Source: Bolinopsis microptera
Taxonomy: Eukaryota > Ctenophora > Tentaculata > Lobata > Bolinopsidae
NCBI RefSeq assembly: GCF_026151205.1
Contig: NC_087076.1
Location: forward strand, 8,718,902 to 8,782,901
Length of the DNA: 64,000 nt
Direction of reading: 5' to 3'
The notes beneath the pieces were generated by a model, which had not been told where the DNA came from, made no database searches, and saw only the letters and a list, made by a program, of their open reading frames with translations. Every line of letters starts with the position of its first letter. Position 1 is the stretch's first letter. The translations under genes and the position numbers were made by a program. Below are positions 11,265 to 23,641 of the stretch, one piece after another.

Positions 11265-12407
11265 ATGCAGTGTCAAGGTGTATTTCCTTTTACTCAATAT
11301 AGTAATTTTCTTCCGAAATGCGAAAACGATGGTAGAGTAGAAATGAGCAAATTGTATACCCTTCCTACTGTATTGAAAGAGTTAGTTTCCAAAATCTCTA
11401 CGTATTTGCCTATTTTTCTTATTATTTGTAAAATGGTGATCTCAAACAACGTGACGCTGTATGGTATCAATGATACCAATGTCAGATATGTTTGGGCGGG
11501 ATACCATTTCATCGTACTCGTATCTTCTCTCGTCGGTGATGCGACTATTTTAGTAGCTTCCATAAAATACGATGCTCTGAAACTTTCAGATTTTATACTT
11601 ACGGTCATCCAGCATATTGCTGTGGCTGACTTGATCTTGTCAGTTTTTTACGTTTTCCCAGCGTTTGTGTCTTTGGTGCACAATAAGTGGGTTTTAGGAG
11701 ACGCATTTTGCTACATCAGAGATCCCTTGACCTACCTCTGCCTTCCAGCAAGTTTACTCCTGGTGTGCGCCATGACTGCAGGGAAGTGGCTTCAGCTGAA
11801 ATGGCCCCTTCGTACTTGGAACTGGACCCACAAAAGAGCTCATGTGGTCTGTGCGGCCATTTGGACCTTTTCCCTGTACTCGCCAGTAGTTGCTATGGTT
11901 GCTGCGAGAATGGAAGTCAGCTTTGACTACAGTGTTTACAAATGTGTATACGTGCGTCTGCTTGAGTACGAGCAAAACTTGAAGATGTTCACCACTATTA
12001 ACTATGCTATTTGGCTAATAGTACCGTGTGTTATTGTCATAGCGACTTCCACTATGATGTTGATCGAGGCTAGAAAGGCGCGACGAGAAGGGGAAAATCT
12101 CAATTGGAAAGGCGTATCAACTGTGCTGCTGACAGCGGTATGTGTATGCGTTTCCACTCTTCCCATGATTCTGTTCATTTTGACGAAGCTCTTCGTTAAA
12201 ACGTTACCCCTCTCTACTGAAGTTGAATTTAGAAGAGTAGCATCTTTCCTGAAACAGCTGAACATAGTAGCCAATATTTACATATACACTTTGACAGTCC
12301 CTAGCTTTAGGCAGTACCTAACATCTAAAGTAAGAATCTTCCCACCACCTCAACAAAGACTTCAAAGAAGACCCGCTCTAGTAAAGACTCTGCATGGGAT
12401 AAGGTGA
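11265..12407 (+). CDS. Rhodopsin-like (class A) G-protein-coupled receptor, intronless
   Basis: Single 380-codon ORF with seven hydrophobic segments at about residues 80-102, 112-137, 155-172, 190-212, 242-262, 282-305 and 325-345. Class A landmarks are present but altered: TM1 has VGD where GN is usual; TM2 has the expected AVADL; the first extracellular loop has NKWVLGDAFC with the TM3 cysteine; a partner cysteine lies in loop 2 (YKCVYV). The DRY site reads GKW, and NPxxY is replaced by a segment ending in TLTVPSFRQYL. Two N-glycosylation sites (NVT, NDT) follow an extra hydrophobic stretch at residues 41-55. That stretch is either a signal peptide, or translation really starts at Met57 (11433). 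Plasma-membrane receptor; ligand unknown. Confidence 0.88.
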   Translation: MQCQGVFPFTQYSNFLPKCENDGRVEMSKLYTLPTVLKELVSKISTYLPIFLIICKMVISNNVTLYGINDTNVRYVWAGYHFIVLVSSLVGDATILVASIKYDALKLSDFILTVIQHIAVADLILSVFYVFPAFVSLVHNKWVLGDAFCYIRDPLTYLCLPASLLLVCAMTAGKWLQLKWPLRTWNWTHKRAHVVCAAIWTFSLYSPVVAMVAARMEVSFDYSVYKCVYVRLLEYEQNLKMFTTINYAIWLIVPCVIVIATSTMMLIEARKARREGENLNWKGVSTVLLTAVCVCVSTLPMILFILTKLFVKTLPLSTEVEFRRVASFLKQLNIVANIYIYTLTVPSFRQYLTSKVRIFPPPQQRLQRRPALVKTLHGIR

Positions 12408-12962
12408 CCTATCAAAGGATTCTATAAGTTGCAATTTACGGCTTCGCATTGCGCATGCACACCTCCGCCAGCCCGAAACTATGTAACTTGTTGTAGTGTT
12501 GTAGTACTAATAGTAATACTATAGTACGGAAAAAAAGTATTGAGACTTATTACAGAGACAAAATCTAATAATCACAAAATTGCAATAATCAAAGAACTGT
12601 ATAATCGTGTGCGAAAGATCATTTTTATTCATTCACTTGCATTGTCACTTGTGTTTTGGCCTTACAGTTACACATTACAGCTACACCTTAGTAATATATT
12701 ATAGTCGTACGGTTTTGTTTTTCTGAATATTTGAGAAGCTTAAATGTTAAAGTTAATATAATTAAACATGTTTACCGGTTTACGTGCGTGTTGCTGAAAA
12801 AGTTACAAGTTAGCAGGTTCAGCGATTATATAAATCTAAATGCTTTTATTTCTAAATTTAACTAATTTTGAATATTAAGTGTTGATAACATACATAATTG
12901 ATTTGAATCTCACTTTTGCAGGATGATGATAATTTAAATCACATGTACGTACTACGTACATG
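12408..12962. other. Downstream intergenic
   Basis: AT-rich; nothing recognised apart from the left target duplication of the next element (GTACATG, 12956-12962). Confidence 0.5.
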
Positions 12963-13651
12963 TAGGGGGTGCACCGTAAAAATAAACTTGCTCGGATTTA
13001 AAAAATTTTTGTACCATTGTTTTCTAGAGACTGTGAGAATTTTCACAATACCAAATTTGTTATACCTTTTTGGAAAGATCAGTGAGTTTCGCTTAGGTGC
13101 CATATTTGATGGTGCGCGGCTTTTGGAGCAAAATTAGCTATAAAAGTCGCGTAATTTGACCAAATTTGACCAAATTCGTTGATTTTTGTCGTATTATTTG
13201 GATATATCTCCAGTTCCTTGAATGAGATCATTCTGAAAATTGGCGACGACCTTCCAATAGGGCTTTCACAACTGTCCGAAAAATTTGGTGGATATCGGAG
13301 TTGATATAGTGATCAAAATGGGGCAAAATACGCTGCTTTTAGCTGTAACATAATGTCTGATGGTTGGATATGCTTTAAACTTTTCGGACACTTTCCTTGT
13401 AAGTCTATGAGTAAGCTTACCAATTTTTGTTGCAATCAGAGGTCGGGAAGGATACTTAATATCTATTTGTTTGAAGAAAATTGTGCTGGCCGAAATTAGC
13501 GCTAAAAAACCATCCTATAGTCGGCACGCGCGGCTCACTGTTTACCTGAGGACCCCAGGCTATTATGTTCATTAACATATATATATATAGATTTGGCGGA
13601 ATGACAGGCTGAGCGCGGCCCAGTAACTCACTGTCGATGGCGCACTACCTA
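12963..13651. mobile_element. 0.6-kb non-autonomous DNA transposon, copy 1
   Basis: It begins TAGGGGGTGCACCG and ends in a sequence whose complement is TAGGTAGTGCGCC, giving imperfect terminal inverted repeats. The flanks are identical 7-mers GTACATG (12956-12962 and 13652-13658). The interior matches 59653-60245 over its length (for example ATTTGATGGTGCGCGGCTTT and GTGCTGGCCGAAAT). Without the nested 85-bp element and its duplicated site, it is about 596 bp against 593 bp for the sister copy. No transposase ORF, so it depends on another element. Confidence 0.85.
13542..13626. mobile_element. 85-bp family D miniature element nested in transposon
   Basis: It starts TTACCTGAGGACCCCAGGC and ends GCGCGGCCCAGTAA. 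It is flanked by exact 8-bp duplications CTCACTGT (13534-13541, 13627-13634). The sister transposon at 59653 lacks it and so supplies the empty site. This fixes both the element ends and an 8-bp target footprint. Confidence 0.88.
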
Positions 13652-13718
13652 GTACATGCAATGATGAACAGATGGCGATAACGAATAAATTAATTTACAT
13701 TATTATAATACCAATTAC

Positions 13719-13940
13719 TTGACGGATGTTACTCGTCTAAATTTCTTCGAAGTAGCGCGCGCCGTTTTCTTCTCGAAATATTGCCCGATCACCGATGGCG
13801 CGCGCCGGGTTGTAGCGCGATGCACTACTGGGTCGCGCCGCGCATCAAATAATTCTTCTCGCAACCACCACGTATGCAGATCGGCGAGATGCGAAGGATT
13901 GACATCGTGAATCAACGCGCCGGGCTTAACTATTAACAAC
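13719..13940. mobile_element. Family E element carrying a nested family B element
   Basis: It starts TTGACGGATGTTACTCG with a GAAGTAGCGCGCGCC block. It is then interrupted by a family B sequence (GTAGCGCGATGCACTACTGG through GATTGACATCGTGAATCAA), after which it resumes with GCGCCGGGC and CTATTAACAA. Confidence 0.6.
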
Positions 13941-15153
13941 TAAAAGCATGCACTCCCCAAATTGTGCGCATTGCTTTATATATATTAACTTCTATTTTGT
14001 ATTTCAAACTTTATGAATCGAGGTATCCCACTGCGAGCTGATCATTCGCGAGGTGAAAATGAGCGCTGGGGACGATCTCTCTGAAATTTTACCTGTTGGT
14101 TCAGTGGACGATTTTAGCCACAGCGCCTTAAATTTAGCACGATCGTCCATAATCACACAAAGTTACAGCTAATTTAGTGATGTAAACACTCGTCGCAATA
14201 TTATACTGGAATTGAATCGAGCGCGTTACTATGGTTACTGCGCGTTGATATGGTTACTAGATTTAGATTAGATTCATCGTTTTAGCGCGCGTAGCATGTA
14301 GCATTATTACAATTCTATCATATTGTCATATTATTATTAGATGCACGAGTTTAGCTGCATTTTACATTTAATTTCAGGAATCTGCAAGATTTGTAATCGA
14401 TTAGATAACATTTAATTTCGTTCTTCATTCCTTGCTTGGCGGTCCTCATTTATGTATGTATTTTTACCTGGGAGCGGGAACTCCAGGCTACGCTTTTCAT
14501 TAACCGGGATGTAATTTTCATAAACCGATTAGAGTTTAGTCAGTATGACATGCTGATCGCCGCCAGACAGTTGAAAATTTGTTTCATACACATAAAATTG
14601 ATTGTGGAGAGAGAGTGGATGAACACCGTTATATTCAGAAACTAAGAACTATACGTCCATTGGGGCTCAATGCCGTGGACCCGTTTGGGATTCCATTACT
14701 GGATTTATCTTAAAGGTTTTCCATTGCATTGGGGCACAAAAGTTATGTTTTTAAAAATATTCATAGGTATCGTTTTTAGTTGTGTCATTTCATTTCCAAT
14801 GTTACACTTTGTAGGAACTGATATTAACCGAGTTTCTGATTCAGGATGTTACTGAAGATAGTAATGAAAATGTTTTAACACCTCAGTACTGTGTTTTACT
14901 ACAGCTCAACCTGCTCAGTCTGACTATTTGGGAATTTAAACTCTTGATAAAATTGATTGTGTCATATCTGAGTTCTTGGCTGTATTTCGAAACCTCAGTC
15001 AGTTATGGGTTTTTACCGGCCTAAATAAAAAGTCAAGTTTACAGAACATTTCTGTGTGTTTTACTTAACAAGATCAAAGATGCGAAGGTGAGGAAAAGGA
15101 AGCGTGCATTCGAGAGCGTATCATTTTGTACATTATATTACCCCGATCTGAAG
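13941..15153. other. No gene; one decayed family D-like copy
   Basis: 14466-14575 resembles family D (ACCTGGGAGC, CTCCAGGCTA, GCTGATCGCCGCC) but is heavily diverged. The short frame at 14670 (61 codons) has no support. Otherwise AT-rich. The final 8 bases (ATCTGAAG, 15146-15153) are the target duplication of the next element. Confidence 0.5.
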
Positions 15154-15967
15154 CAGGAGGTGACCGGGATTGGCAATTTTGAGTTATCCCGGTCCCGGTC
15201 AAGTCACATTTTTCATCCCGGTCGCGGTCAAATGCTTATTTATGATCCCGGTCCCGGTTAATTCAGGATTCTTGGTCCCGGTCAATCACTCAAATTTGCC
15301 GGGATTTTGACCGGGATCTTTTACATAATTTCATTCACTGTGATTTTAAGTTTTTACTTTCATTCATTGTGAATTTCATCTTTAAACAACCTCTGAGCCA
15401 AATAAAACAATGTTTAAAATTGCTAAACAAGTTTAGGTAACTAATATCGTTACATAACTCATAAGTGCAAACTAACATCAAGTTTTCAACTCGGGCTACG
15501 CCCAATTGTCAATTGGAGAATGAAACTGTTGAATAATTTGAGGGATCATTGACTGAGGAATGAGGAATGAGGGTGAACTTGAGTAATCAGTACATGAACA
15601 TTATTGGTGTAGTACATTAGGCCCATGCCCCATGTTGACGGGTTTTTTCTAGTTTTTTCTAATTTAATATTCTAGTTATTACTTATCAAATTGTTCAATT
15701 ATAATGTAAATGAAAGTTGCAGCTTTCAATATGAGAATACCAGTTTTGGTCCCGGTCATCCCGGTCAAATCCCGGTCATCCCGAAAAAATTGTATTGTTG
15801 GTCCCGGTCCTGGTCCCGGTAAGATAGAAATCCCAGAAATTATTGGTCCCGGTCCCGGTCACGGTAAATTGATAATCTCAGTCCCGGTCCCGGTCCCGGT
15901 CAAGTCACATTTTGTATCCCGGTCCCGGTCCCGGTCAGGCCTAAAATCATGTCCCGGTCACCTCCTG
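15154..15967. mobile_element. Non-autonomous hAT-like transposon packed with CCCGGT repeats
   Basis: Its terminal inverted repeats are CAGGAGGTGACCGGGA at 15154 and its exact complement ending at 15967. They are flanked by identical 8-bp duplications ATCTGAAG (15146-15153, 15968-15975). An 8-bp target site with a CAG start is typical of hAT elements (established). Both subterminal zones (about 15154-15320 and 15740-15967) are filled with tandem and dispersed CCCGGTC hexamers in the same strand sense, leaving an AT-rich middle of about 420 bp. The 87-codon frame at 15710-15973 is only repeat translation. No transposase present. Confidence 0.92.
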
Positions 15968-15975
15968 ATCTGAAG

Positions 15976-16544
15976 TTTGATGACTAGAAAACAGTGAATA
16001 CAATTAATGTTTATTAATATTATTATCGAACTTCATATTATATTGTTTATCCTAAGTAAAGATCTGATAACTCTACAACAGGGATCGGTTAAACTATAAA
16101 TGGAAACAATTTAAATACTGAAACATAAACTAGTGTTAACATATCTATAATACGTTAACTTAAAACTTAATTACATCAACTTGCAAGATTTAAAAAATTT
16201 TCCCTATAAAATACAGAGGCAATATCAAATATGGCACAGTTCAGTCAAATGAAAAAATCTGTTTGTTGATGGCACTGAAGAATATTTTGAAAAAAGCTAC
16301 GATGAAAGTTGAAGGAACAGTTAAAGGAACACTATACCAATTTCAGAATGTAAATTTTCGTGTTTAAATATCATACTTTATAAGGTATAAAGTTTCGTAT
16401 TATTAATCAAAAGTTGGTGTAATATCACACGTAACACGTTTTAGATATTAAACAGAAGAAAGTTTTTTGTCCTAGATCAAGAGCTGCTCATTTCTCACAA
16501 GCAGTGTGGTCGGGGTTCTGTTCTTCGATTCTTGCTGCCTTTGT
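15976..16544. other. No feature recognised
   Basis: AT-rich spacer without exons or clear repeats. Confidence 0.45.
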
Positions 16545-17605
16545 CTTTCGCACGCAAGTAGGAGTACCCTGAGGATTAGAGGCAATAATAATAATAACGC
16601 TTTATTTGTATACCGCTTAGGCCGTATAATCAACCATGAATTATTAAAATTTTATAGTTCTACAATTGGAACCTGCGACTTGTTTTGCAGTGAATCACAA
16701 TCCAGACGAAATGTGTAATTTTAAAAAGTATAGGTACACACCTGTCCGTAGTTTCTCGTACATCACGCGTGACGTCCGGCTAGAAGGAGTTTCTCCCAGG
16801 TCTGCTGTCTAGGAAGAGAGAATGGGAGATGAGAGCTGTTTGAGCTTTATGACTTCACTTAACAGCCAGAGGTGCCATAAGCTAACTCGTCGTAAATTGC
16901 GAGCTCTGGCAGGTATCCTCGGGTGATTGTCAGATGAGATGGTGGTCCAAAAGAAACTGCTGGGAGCCTGACAGAAACCCGTATTGCAAGCCCCGAAACG
17001 GTGTCAGGTTTGTGACTGAAGATTCTGATCAAGCTCAGGGTTGAGTCTACACAGTGTCGCCACTTGCCGATGCCAGTTGATGCGACAGGACACTGATTTA
17101 AGTGGGAAGTTGTGTCTAAGAAACAGCGTGTGGTTCGGGTGCCGGTTGAACGCATGTAATAGGGAGGGTATATCCGTATTTCGCTGCTAGGAGGTGGTCC
17201 GCAGATTGCGTGAAGATGCCTACTTTTAAACCTATCAATAGGTTCAATAGGTAGGTGCTAGTGATGCAGTCCTTGACCCGGAAGCTAAGGCTTCCCCGTT
17301 TCTCGCTCATTTGTGCTCCGATGTTCTTGTGACCTCTGCAGGGGTCAAGTGCAGGATGAGGGACATGGCCGACCAGGAGAAGGTTGTTTTTGAGAGGTAT
17401 TTTTATACAGTTTAACTGTATCATTACCCTTGGAAATCTCTCGACCCAAACGATGCCAAATTCTGCCTCCGAGCACAAGTACTTTGTAGGGGGTCAGCGA
17501 GTCATTTCATGTCTATTGTTCAATGTCGTTGAGTACAGGGGAAGTTAGCTGCTGTCTACTGCCGTTATTCTCCAATTCTTAGAGTTCGTCTTTCGCACGT
17601 GAGTA
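16545..17605 (-). mobile_element. Probable non-LTR retroelement insertion with (ATT)n tail
   Basis: On the minus strand a GC-richer body (about 16750-17530) ends at its 3' side in AAATAAAGCG followed by (TTA)n, a tail style common to CR1/L2-type LINEs and their SINEs. Two direct repeats, GTCTTTCGCACGCAAGTA at about 16545 and GTCTTTCGCACGTGAGTA at about 17587, bracket it and look like diverged target duplications. The minus-strand frames of 120 codons (17116-17478) and 98 codons (16859-17155) carry no domain I recognise. I call it by structure, not by protein. Confidence 0.45.
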
Positions 17606-17840
17606 AGTTTCCTGGGGAAAATAAATAGTCAACCAAAAATTATTAATAATAAACATAGATGGACTTCCCACAATTATAACCAGTAAATCTGACACCTGCT
17701 AGCTGGCGTAAATTTAAAATTTAACACGCAGTGCGCGCGCCGCGCGCTAAAAATATCTCAAATTTGAAAACTGATGTGGTTTTTACCGAAAATCGAATTC
17801 GCGCCAGCCGCCATCAGAAGATGCAGTAGATGAATTCATA

Positions 17841-20800
17841 AATTTGGAACATGGGCACATCACAGTATTGGCCGTATTTGAGTGCTGGGAAGGCTCAGTT
17901 CGGATTTCTAAGATGGATATAGCCGTAAGCTAGGCCTAGGAACCATAAAAAGTCGTATAAAACTACCCATGGAATGACCAGAAATGAACGAAAATGAACA
18001 TTCTTCTCAAAATGCTCAGAATGGTTTAAAATGGGTCGGAAAGTGTTTATATTAGTCCTAGGACCACTCAAACCAAGTTTGAGAATCATTGCATGTCTAG
18101 AACCGATGTTACCAATGTTCCAAAATGTCCCAATTTTGGCACAATAATCCTCCTGAGAATCCAGATTTTTGGAACACGGGCACATCGAAGTATTGACTGT
18201 ATTTAAGTGCTGGGAAGCCTCAATTCGGTTTTCTAAGATGGATGTAGGTAAAAACTAGGCCTAAGAGCCATCAAAACTCAAATAACATTACCCAGGTTCA
18301 TGGAATGTATGGAAAATGAACAAAAATGAAAATAGTAGTTGAGATGGTGGAAACATTTGATACAATTTTGGAAACATGCTTTTACAGCCGTATTTATGCT
18401 TGTACTGACTTGGACACGTTCATAAAAAGGTGGCACTAGAGATTGATTTTTCACTGCCAAAATTGTGTGAAGCATTTTAAAATACTTGTATCTCAAGGAG
18501 TATGCTATGAAAGTTAACCAAATTTTAATGTGGTCCAAAAAGATTCAAATGTCACATAATAAAGTCATTCATCTCTTTATATCTGTTAATTGTGCAGATA
18601 TGAGCCAGAAATCACAAAATATTCATTTCTTGCACCTCTAATGATGAATTTACATTCTGTGAGTGTGTCCTGCTTCTCAATGTGATTATTGAACCTTTTT
18701 GAGATAGCTGAGTGTTAAAAGTGCAAAGAATCACCGGTTAAATGTGGAGTTACGATGCAATTATCACATACAGGGTTAATTCTGACTAAGTATTTTAGAA
18801 TGATGAATGTGATATGAATATCAACGGAATGATTGTAACAATGAACTCTATCAATCACAATTATATCATGCTAACTAATATTTAGAGAATTTAGATGGTT
18901 AAAAGTGCCATAATGAGTCAAAAATCACATAAATGAGCATGTATTGAAATGATGCTGTATCAGGGGAATGTACACTGTCCATTTGAACACTGTCCATTAG
19001 TACTCCGATGAAAAAGCGATGAATGTCGATTTGCCGTGATTCTAGCTTTGTGTGTTATTGTGTGATTTCAATGCAAGGCAATGAAGGGACTCAGGTACCA
19101 CGATCTGGCAGACAAACATGTCTGAACAGACATAGCGAGTCAGATCTGGTTCAGGAAATTTTATCGTTAAAGAGATATTCATATTTCATATGAATCAATA
19201 CTCAGGTTTCTAATTTTGGACTCGCCCGGGGTTTGATTATGATACTTTGAGGAATGACATTTGATTTATAAGTTGATTTCAAATCCCCTATGGGTACCAG
19301 AAATACTGGTTTCACAACAACAACATCACTTTTTGGCTCTATATCAGGTTGGTATTCATAGTAAATCTGCAGTAATTTGTTGGGACACTGCACTTGTTTA
19401 TGGTCATGGAGAAGTTCGTTATTAGAGTAATAGTGGAATCAATAATCACAAAACACTGATTTTAAACTGATTAAACTAGGCAAGTACTTTTACTACTCAA
19501 GCCATGATAATTTTGTCTCCATACTGTGACAAATGAATCAATCAGTTACGTATAATACTTAATTGAATTTTTGAAATGTGATTATCGATTCATTACCTTT
19601 CTTTTCAAAATGTCATTACAACTTGAACATTACATATGATTCAATTGTCATACTTTAAAGAAAATTACATAGTTGGTAGCCAGATTTGTGTGATTTTTGA
19701 ATCATTTAACCACCCAGATCAAAAATTATCGCTCAAAGGCCTTCAATATGGTATAAGCTTAGACATGGATTCAAAAATCACATAATAAGAACCATAGAAT
19801 GGATATATGTTGTCATATTGTGCACTTAATTTAAGGCTTACTATAGTGAGACTTAATAGCGCACCAATAACGAAAATGTGATTTTTGAATCATATTAACT
19901 GGTTTTAATACTATTTAATACTATTTTGTACCCTAAAAAATGATAGAAAGCCAATAAAAACGTAAGATGATTCAATAATTACTGCTCAAAATAGGCTCAT
20001 TTCCAATGTTTAAGTTGTGATTTTTGAATCATTTTGGCACCAATAACAATTTCAGATAAGACATTTTATTCCTTACATGCATTATAGTCACCATATCAAT
20101 TTTGGCGTCTTTGTGAATAGTACTTTTCAGATTATCTAGTGTTGATTCATCTTGCATTTCTAATTGTGTGATTTTTGAATCATTGGCACACAAATAACGA
20201 TAACTCCTGTGATATAAGCACTACAGACTCCGTGATTTCAGGATCATGAAATTTAATCGAATTTCTAAAGGTATAGATAGATATATCAACCAACAAAGAG
20301 CAATGACCATTTTTAAAACTCATTTAAAAAAAATCAATCTCTAGTGCCACCTTTTTTTGAACGTGTCCACTTGGAATCTATCTGGTATGGTAGAAGGACA
20401 CATGTACTAACATTTCCAGCCACTTAGAAGTGCAAAATACTCCCCTGGTTCATGGAATGAATGAAATGAACACAAAATGAACATTTTCCTAGAATCCCCT
20501 GAATTGGGCTAAAACCAATTGGAATCGGTCGGTATTGATACCAGGAGTGTCCCTGAGAAGTTTGGTGTGCCTAGCATGTTCAGAAAGGGCTCTGGGGCAA
20601 TGTTTCTATTTTGGTTTCAGAGTAGTTGAGATGGTGGAAACAATTGACACAAATTTAGAAACATGCTTTTTAGCGGTAATTATGCCTGGACTGGCATGGA
20701 ATCGATATGGTATGGTAGAGGGGCATATTGTTTACTAACATGTTCAGCAACTCAGAAGTTTTTTTCTTTGACATGTAATACTCCACCGAAGGGATAGGGT

Positions 20801-21200
20801 GCGTCAAGAATCATCCAGTTTCACATCGAAAGCACTATTTTCACACATCAAATTGTGACATTTTTTGTTCAACTTTAAAAAAACCTTTTTAGTGCAAAAT
20901 GATCCCCTGGTTCATGAAATGAACAAAAATGAACTTTACCCTAAAATCGCCTAAACTGAGTTGAAGGCGATCAGAATCGATTGGTATCGATACCAGGAGT
21001 GTCCTTGAAAAGTTTGGTGGCCCTAGCATCCTCAGAAAAGGCTTTGTGGGCAATGTTCCATTTTGGTTTCAGAGAAGTTGGGATTCTGGAACAGAATTGA
21101 GACAAATTTGGAACAGGCTTTTTGGGCAGTAATTATGCCTTGGCTGACTTAAAATCGATCTGGTATGGTGGAGGGGTATATTAACTACATTTTTGGGTGT
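17841..21200. repeat. Diverged tandem-repeat tract interrupted by a transposon
   Basis: Units of roughly 330-460 bp recur. GGAACATGGGCACATC at 17845 returns at 18171 with a spacing of 326. CATGGAATGA..AAATGAAC motifs recur near 17970, 18300, 20450 and 20910. A block with TTGATACCAGGAGTGTCC through ATTATGCCT recurs at about 20535 and 20990. No unit keeps an open frame. The 1957-bp insertion at 18412-20368 splits one unit. Confidence 0.65.
18412..20368. mobile_element. 1957-bp non-autonomous DNA transposon, 4-bp target duplication
   Basis: The ends are inverted repeats of about 40 bp: GGACACGTTCATAAAAAGGT and GGACACGTTCAAAAAAAGGT, both continuing into GGCACTAGAGATTGATTTTT. They are flanked by ACTT (18408-18411, 20369-20372). 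Removing it restores a site (CTGACTTGGAATCT..CTGGTATGG) that matches sister repeat units near 20690 and 21145, so the boundaries are firm. The inside is littered with TGTGATTTTTGAATCAT and its complement (for example about 19690, 19770, 19878, 20020, 20167), several followed by GGCACCAATAAC. No transposase frame is seen; a 4-bp footprint fits Chapaev- or Sola1-like groups, among others. Confidence 0.88.
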
Positions 21201-22720
21201 TTTCAAATTAAAGATTTCAAAGCCAGATTTTCGGCTTAAGTTGGCTGGGACATGCCCAAATTGTATATGCTTTGATCGTGATCGGGTTTTCAAAAATAAA
21301 CGATTTACCTTTCGCATATGATGGACTTTTTCCCGAAGAAGGTGGGTATTTTATCCTTGTAGTTTTCCAGAGAAGGACGTAGTCTTTTCCACATCTCTGT
21401 CATCAGAGAAGTCCTCTCGATTAAAACGGTCCCTGTTTGGCACTCCTGAGATAATTGACTGTCTTATACACAATGGTTTTACCGTTTACAACATTTGCAG
21501 TAATATTTATTACCGAATTTAATTAGAATTTAACCCATACATTTTAAACACATGAACTGCTGTATCAGTAACCATCAAAATAGAGACAAACCTATGAATT
21601 TGATGTTTATCTTGTTAAGTGGGAGGTTAACCTCTTCTTGACACAAAATACCCAGTCGTCTCCTGAGATCTCCGACATGACAGAGGAAGCTACTGTCGAG
21701 TTCGATATTACAGCTAACCTAAGATAGTCAAACTGAGTGGGATCAATTTTAAGCATTACAAATCAGCAGTTATCAAGCAACTGTGATGAAAGAGCCATTA
21801 TTGAAATGTAAGGCAGATCTAGAGCTAGGAATGTGTTTCGGGGCATCAAAGAATAAGTATCTGTGTACTGTTCTTTACCATACCATTTAAACGATTTAAT
21901 ACATGGAAGTATCACAATAATATACTTTTTCAAAAACATAAACACGTTTAAAAAAAGGCTCGAATGGGTTATCGATATTTCCATATAATGCAGAATTGAA
22001 ATAATCTGTTTAGGAGTAATACGTTCAAATTCGATCCTGATCTACAAAAGAGTAACATGATAGCAAAATCCGCTGTGCTTTTCTATACTAGAACAAGTTT
22101 TAGTAGTCTCCAGCACATCACAGCTTAAAGGCAGTAACACTAAATCGATTACATTAAATAACCTCTTAAGATCATTTAGTAACATCTGTATTTCAATGTG
22201 CAACGAAACAGCTTCTATACTACTTTACTACTTCTATACTACTTTACTATCAACTAGATATACGGTTTGAGCATTGAAGCTCTATGCTGTGAGCAGCAAC
22301 GAAAAGAGATGGGATTGCAATATATCGACTCACTTGTGAAAATAATGATTAAATCTCAAATCTCCTAATATAATACGATAATTACGATTTCTAACTGCGC
22401 GGCGTAGTGCGTACTTTGAAATCCAAATAAAAATTATTTTTGATCAAAATATTGGAAAACAAAATTACAACATGATTCTAATCTTGTGTAAAAAAATGTG
22501 ATAAACAATATGCTGTTAAAAACTTTCGTGAAAAATTTTAAAGAGCATGATTTCCACCCGATTATGTGAAGTTATCATTTTTATGACTTTTACAGGTTAT
22601 ATTTTTTGTCAAGAGCTTAGCCATTTGTCAAAATTTAGGTCATGGTATCATGTTATGTGACTATACAATGAGATTATAATCCGTTGATGTATAATATCTT
22701 GGAGTTTATCAGGGGATAAA
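21201..22720. other. No gene recognised
   Basis: AT-rich with short shadow frames. A possible exon was not found on either strand. Confidence 0.45.
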
Positions 22721-22721
22721 A

Positions 22722-22775
22722 TTATTTGTAGGTTTATAAACTACCAAAACGCGCGCTGAGTTGGACTCGTTGTAT
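22722..22775. repeat. Family C fragment
   Basis: GTAGGTTTATAAACTACC followed by GCGCGCTGAGTTGGACTCGT is the inner end of a family C element in reverse orientation; the rest is missing. Confidence 0.55.
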
Positions 22776-23641
22776 AATAATAATGTATAACTATCAGTAC
22801 ATGATACACGATAACGTAAAACTATATAAATCGATAACATATAAGATCAAATAAACCATATGGTACCAAGTTACATTAATTGATGAAATCTTTCCATGTT
22901 TTAGAATGAAAATCCATACACAAATATTCCTAGCTTTAAGTATGACACACATTATTACATGATAACGAATTGATTTAACGCGCATATGCAAAATATATTG
23001 TAATTGTATAAGAATCGACCTTGTTTTTTAAAGATTAGTCATTTAAAGTATCGATGAGAAAATCCCTGTACAAATAGCTTCTACTTATAATCCGATAATT
23101 TATGTTGTATGATGCAATGAAAATACTCATACCGCGCGCGCAGCTTGAACTACGACATACGCAAGCGTTCAGTTGCAAATTATAAGGTCTACCGAAGTTT
23201 GTAGGGCGCGAAAAATTTTATGTTGACGTGCTCGCGCATTCTGAGTAGTCAGCTCGCGTTGGGTAAAATCTTTCGCAATGTATTTAGAATTTATATATGC
23301 ACTATAACTAATGCAAATCACTTGGAATACTTTTGAAATACAATATTGAATATGATAACAAGCTCAAAAATGCTACTGCACTGACGTATTTCTCGTGGAA
23401 AGCACAATACCGCGCGTAAATACAGTAGCTTTTGTCGAGGTGCCTCGAAAGTTATTTGAAAGTTATACGATTTTGGATTATTTCTTAAATTTTGGTCGCA
23501 AAACGCCAACTTAATGCAAAATCGAGCAAGTTATAACATATAACCATATTTTATACGTATCAAAGTGGATGTGCTTTCGATGGAAATATAATTTGCACCT
23601 TTTCTTTATATGTCATGCGCGAATATGCAATATAAGTACTG
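22776..23641. other. No gene recognised
   Basis: AT-rich DNA with scattered GCGCGC steps but no definable element or exon. Confidence 0.4.

Noticed and set aside
15710-15973. 87-codon ORF rich in Gly-Pro
   Set aside because: It is a translation of the CCCGGT repeats within the hAT-like element.
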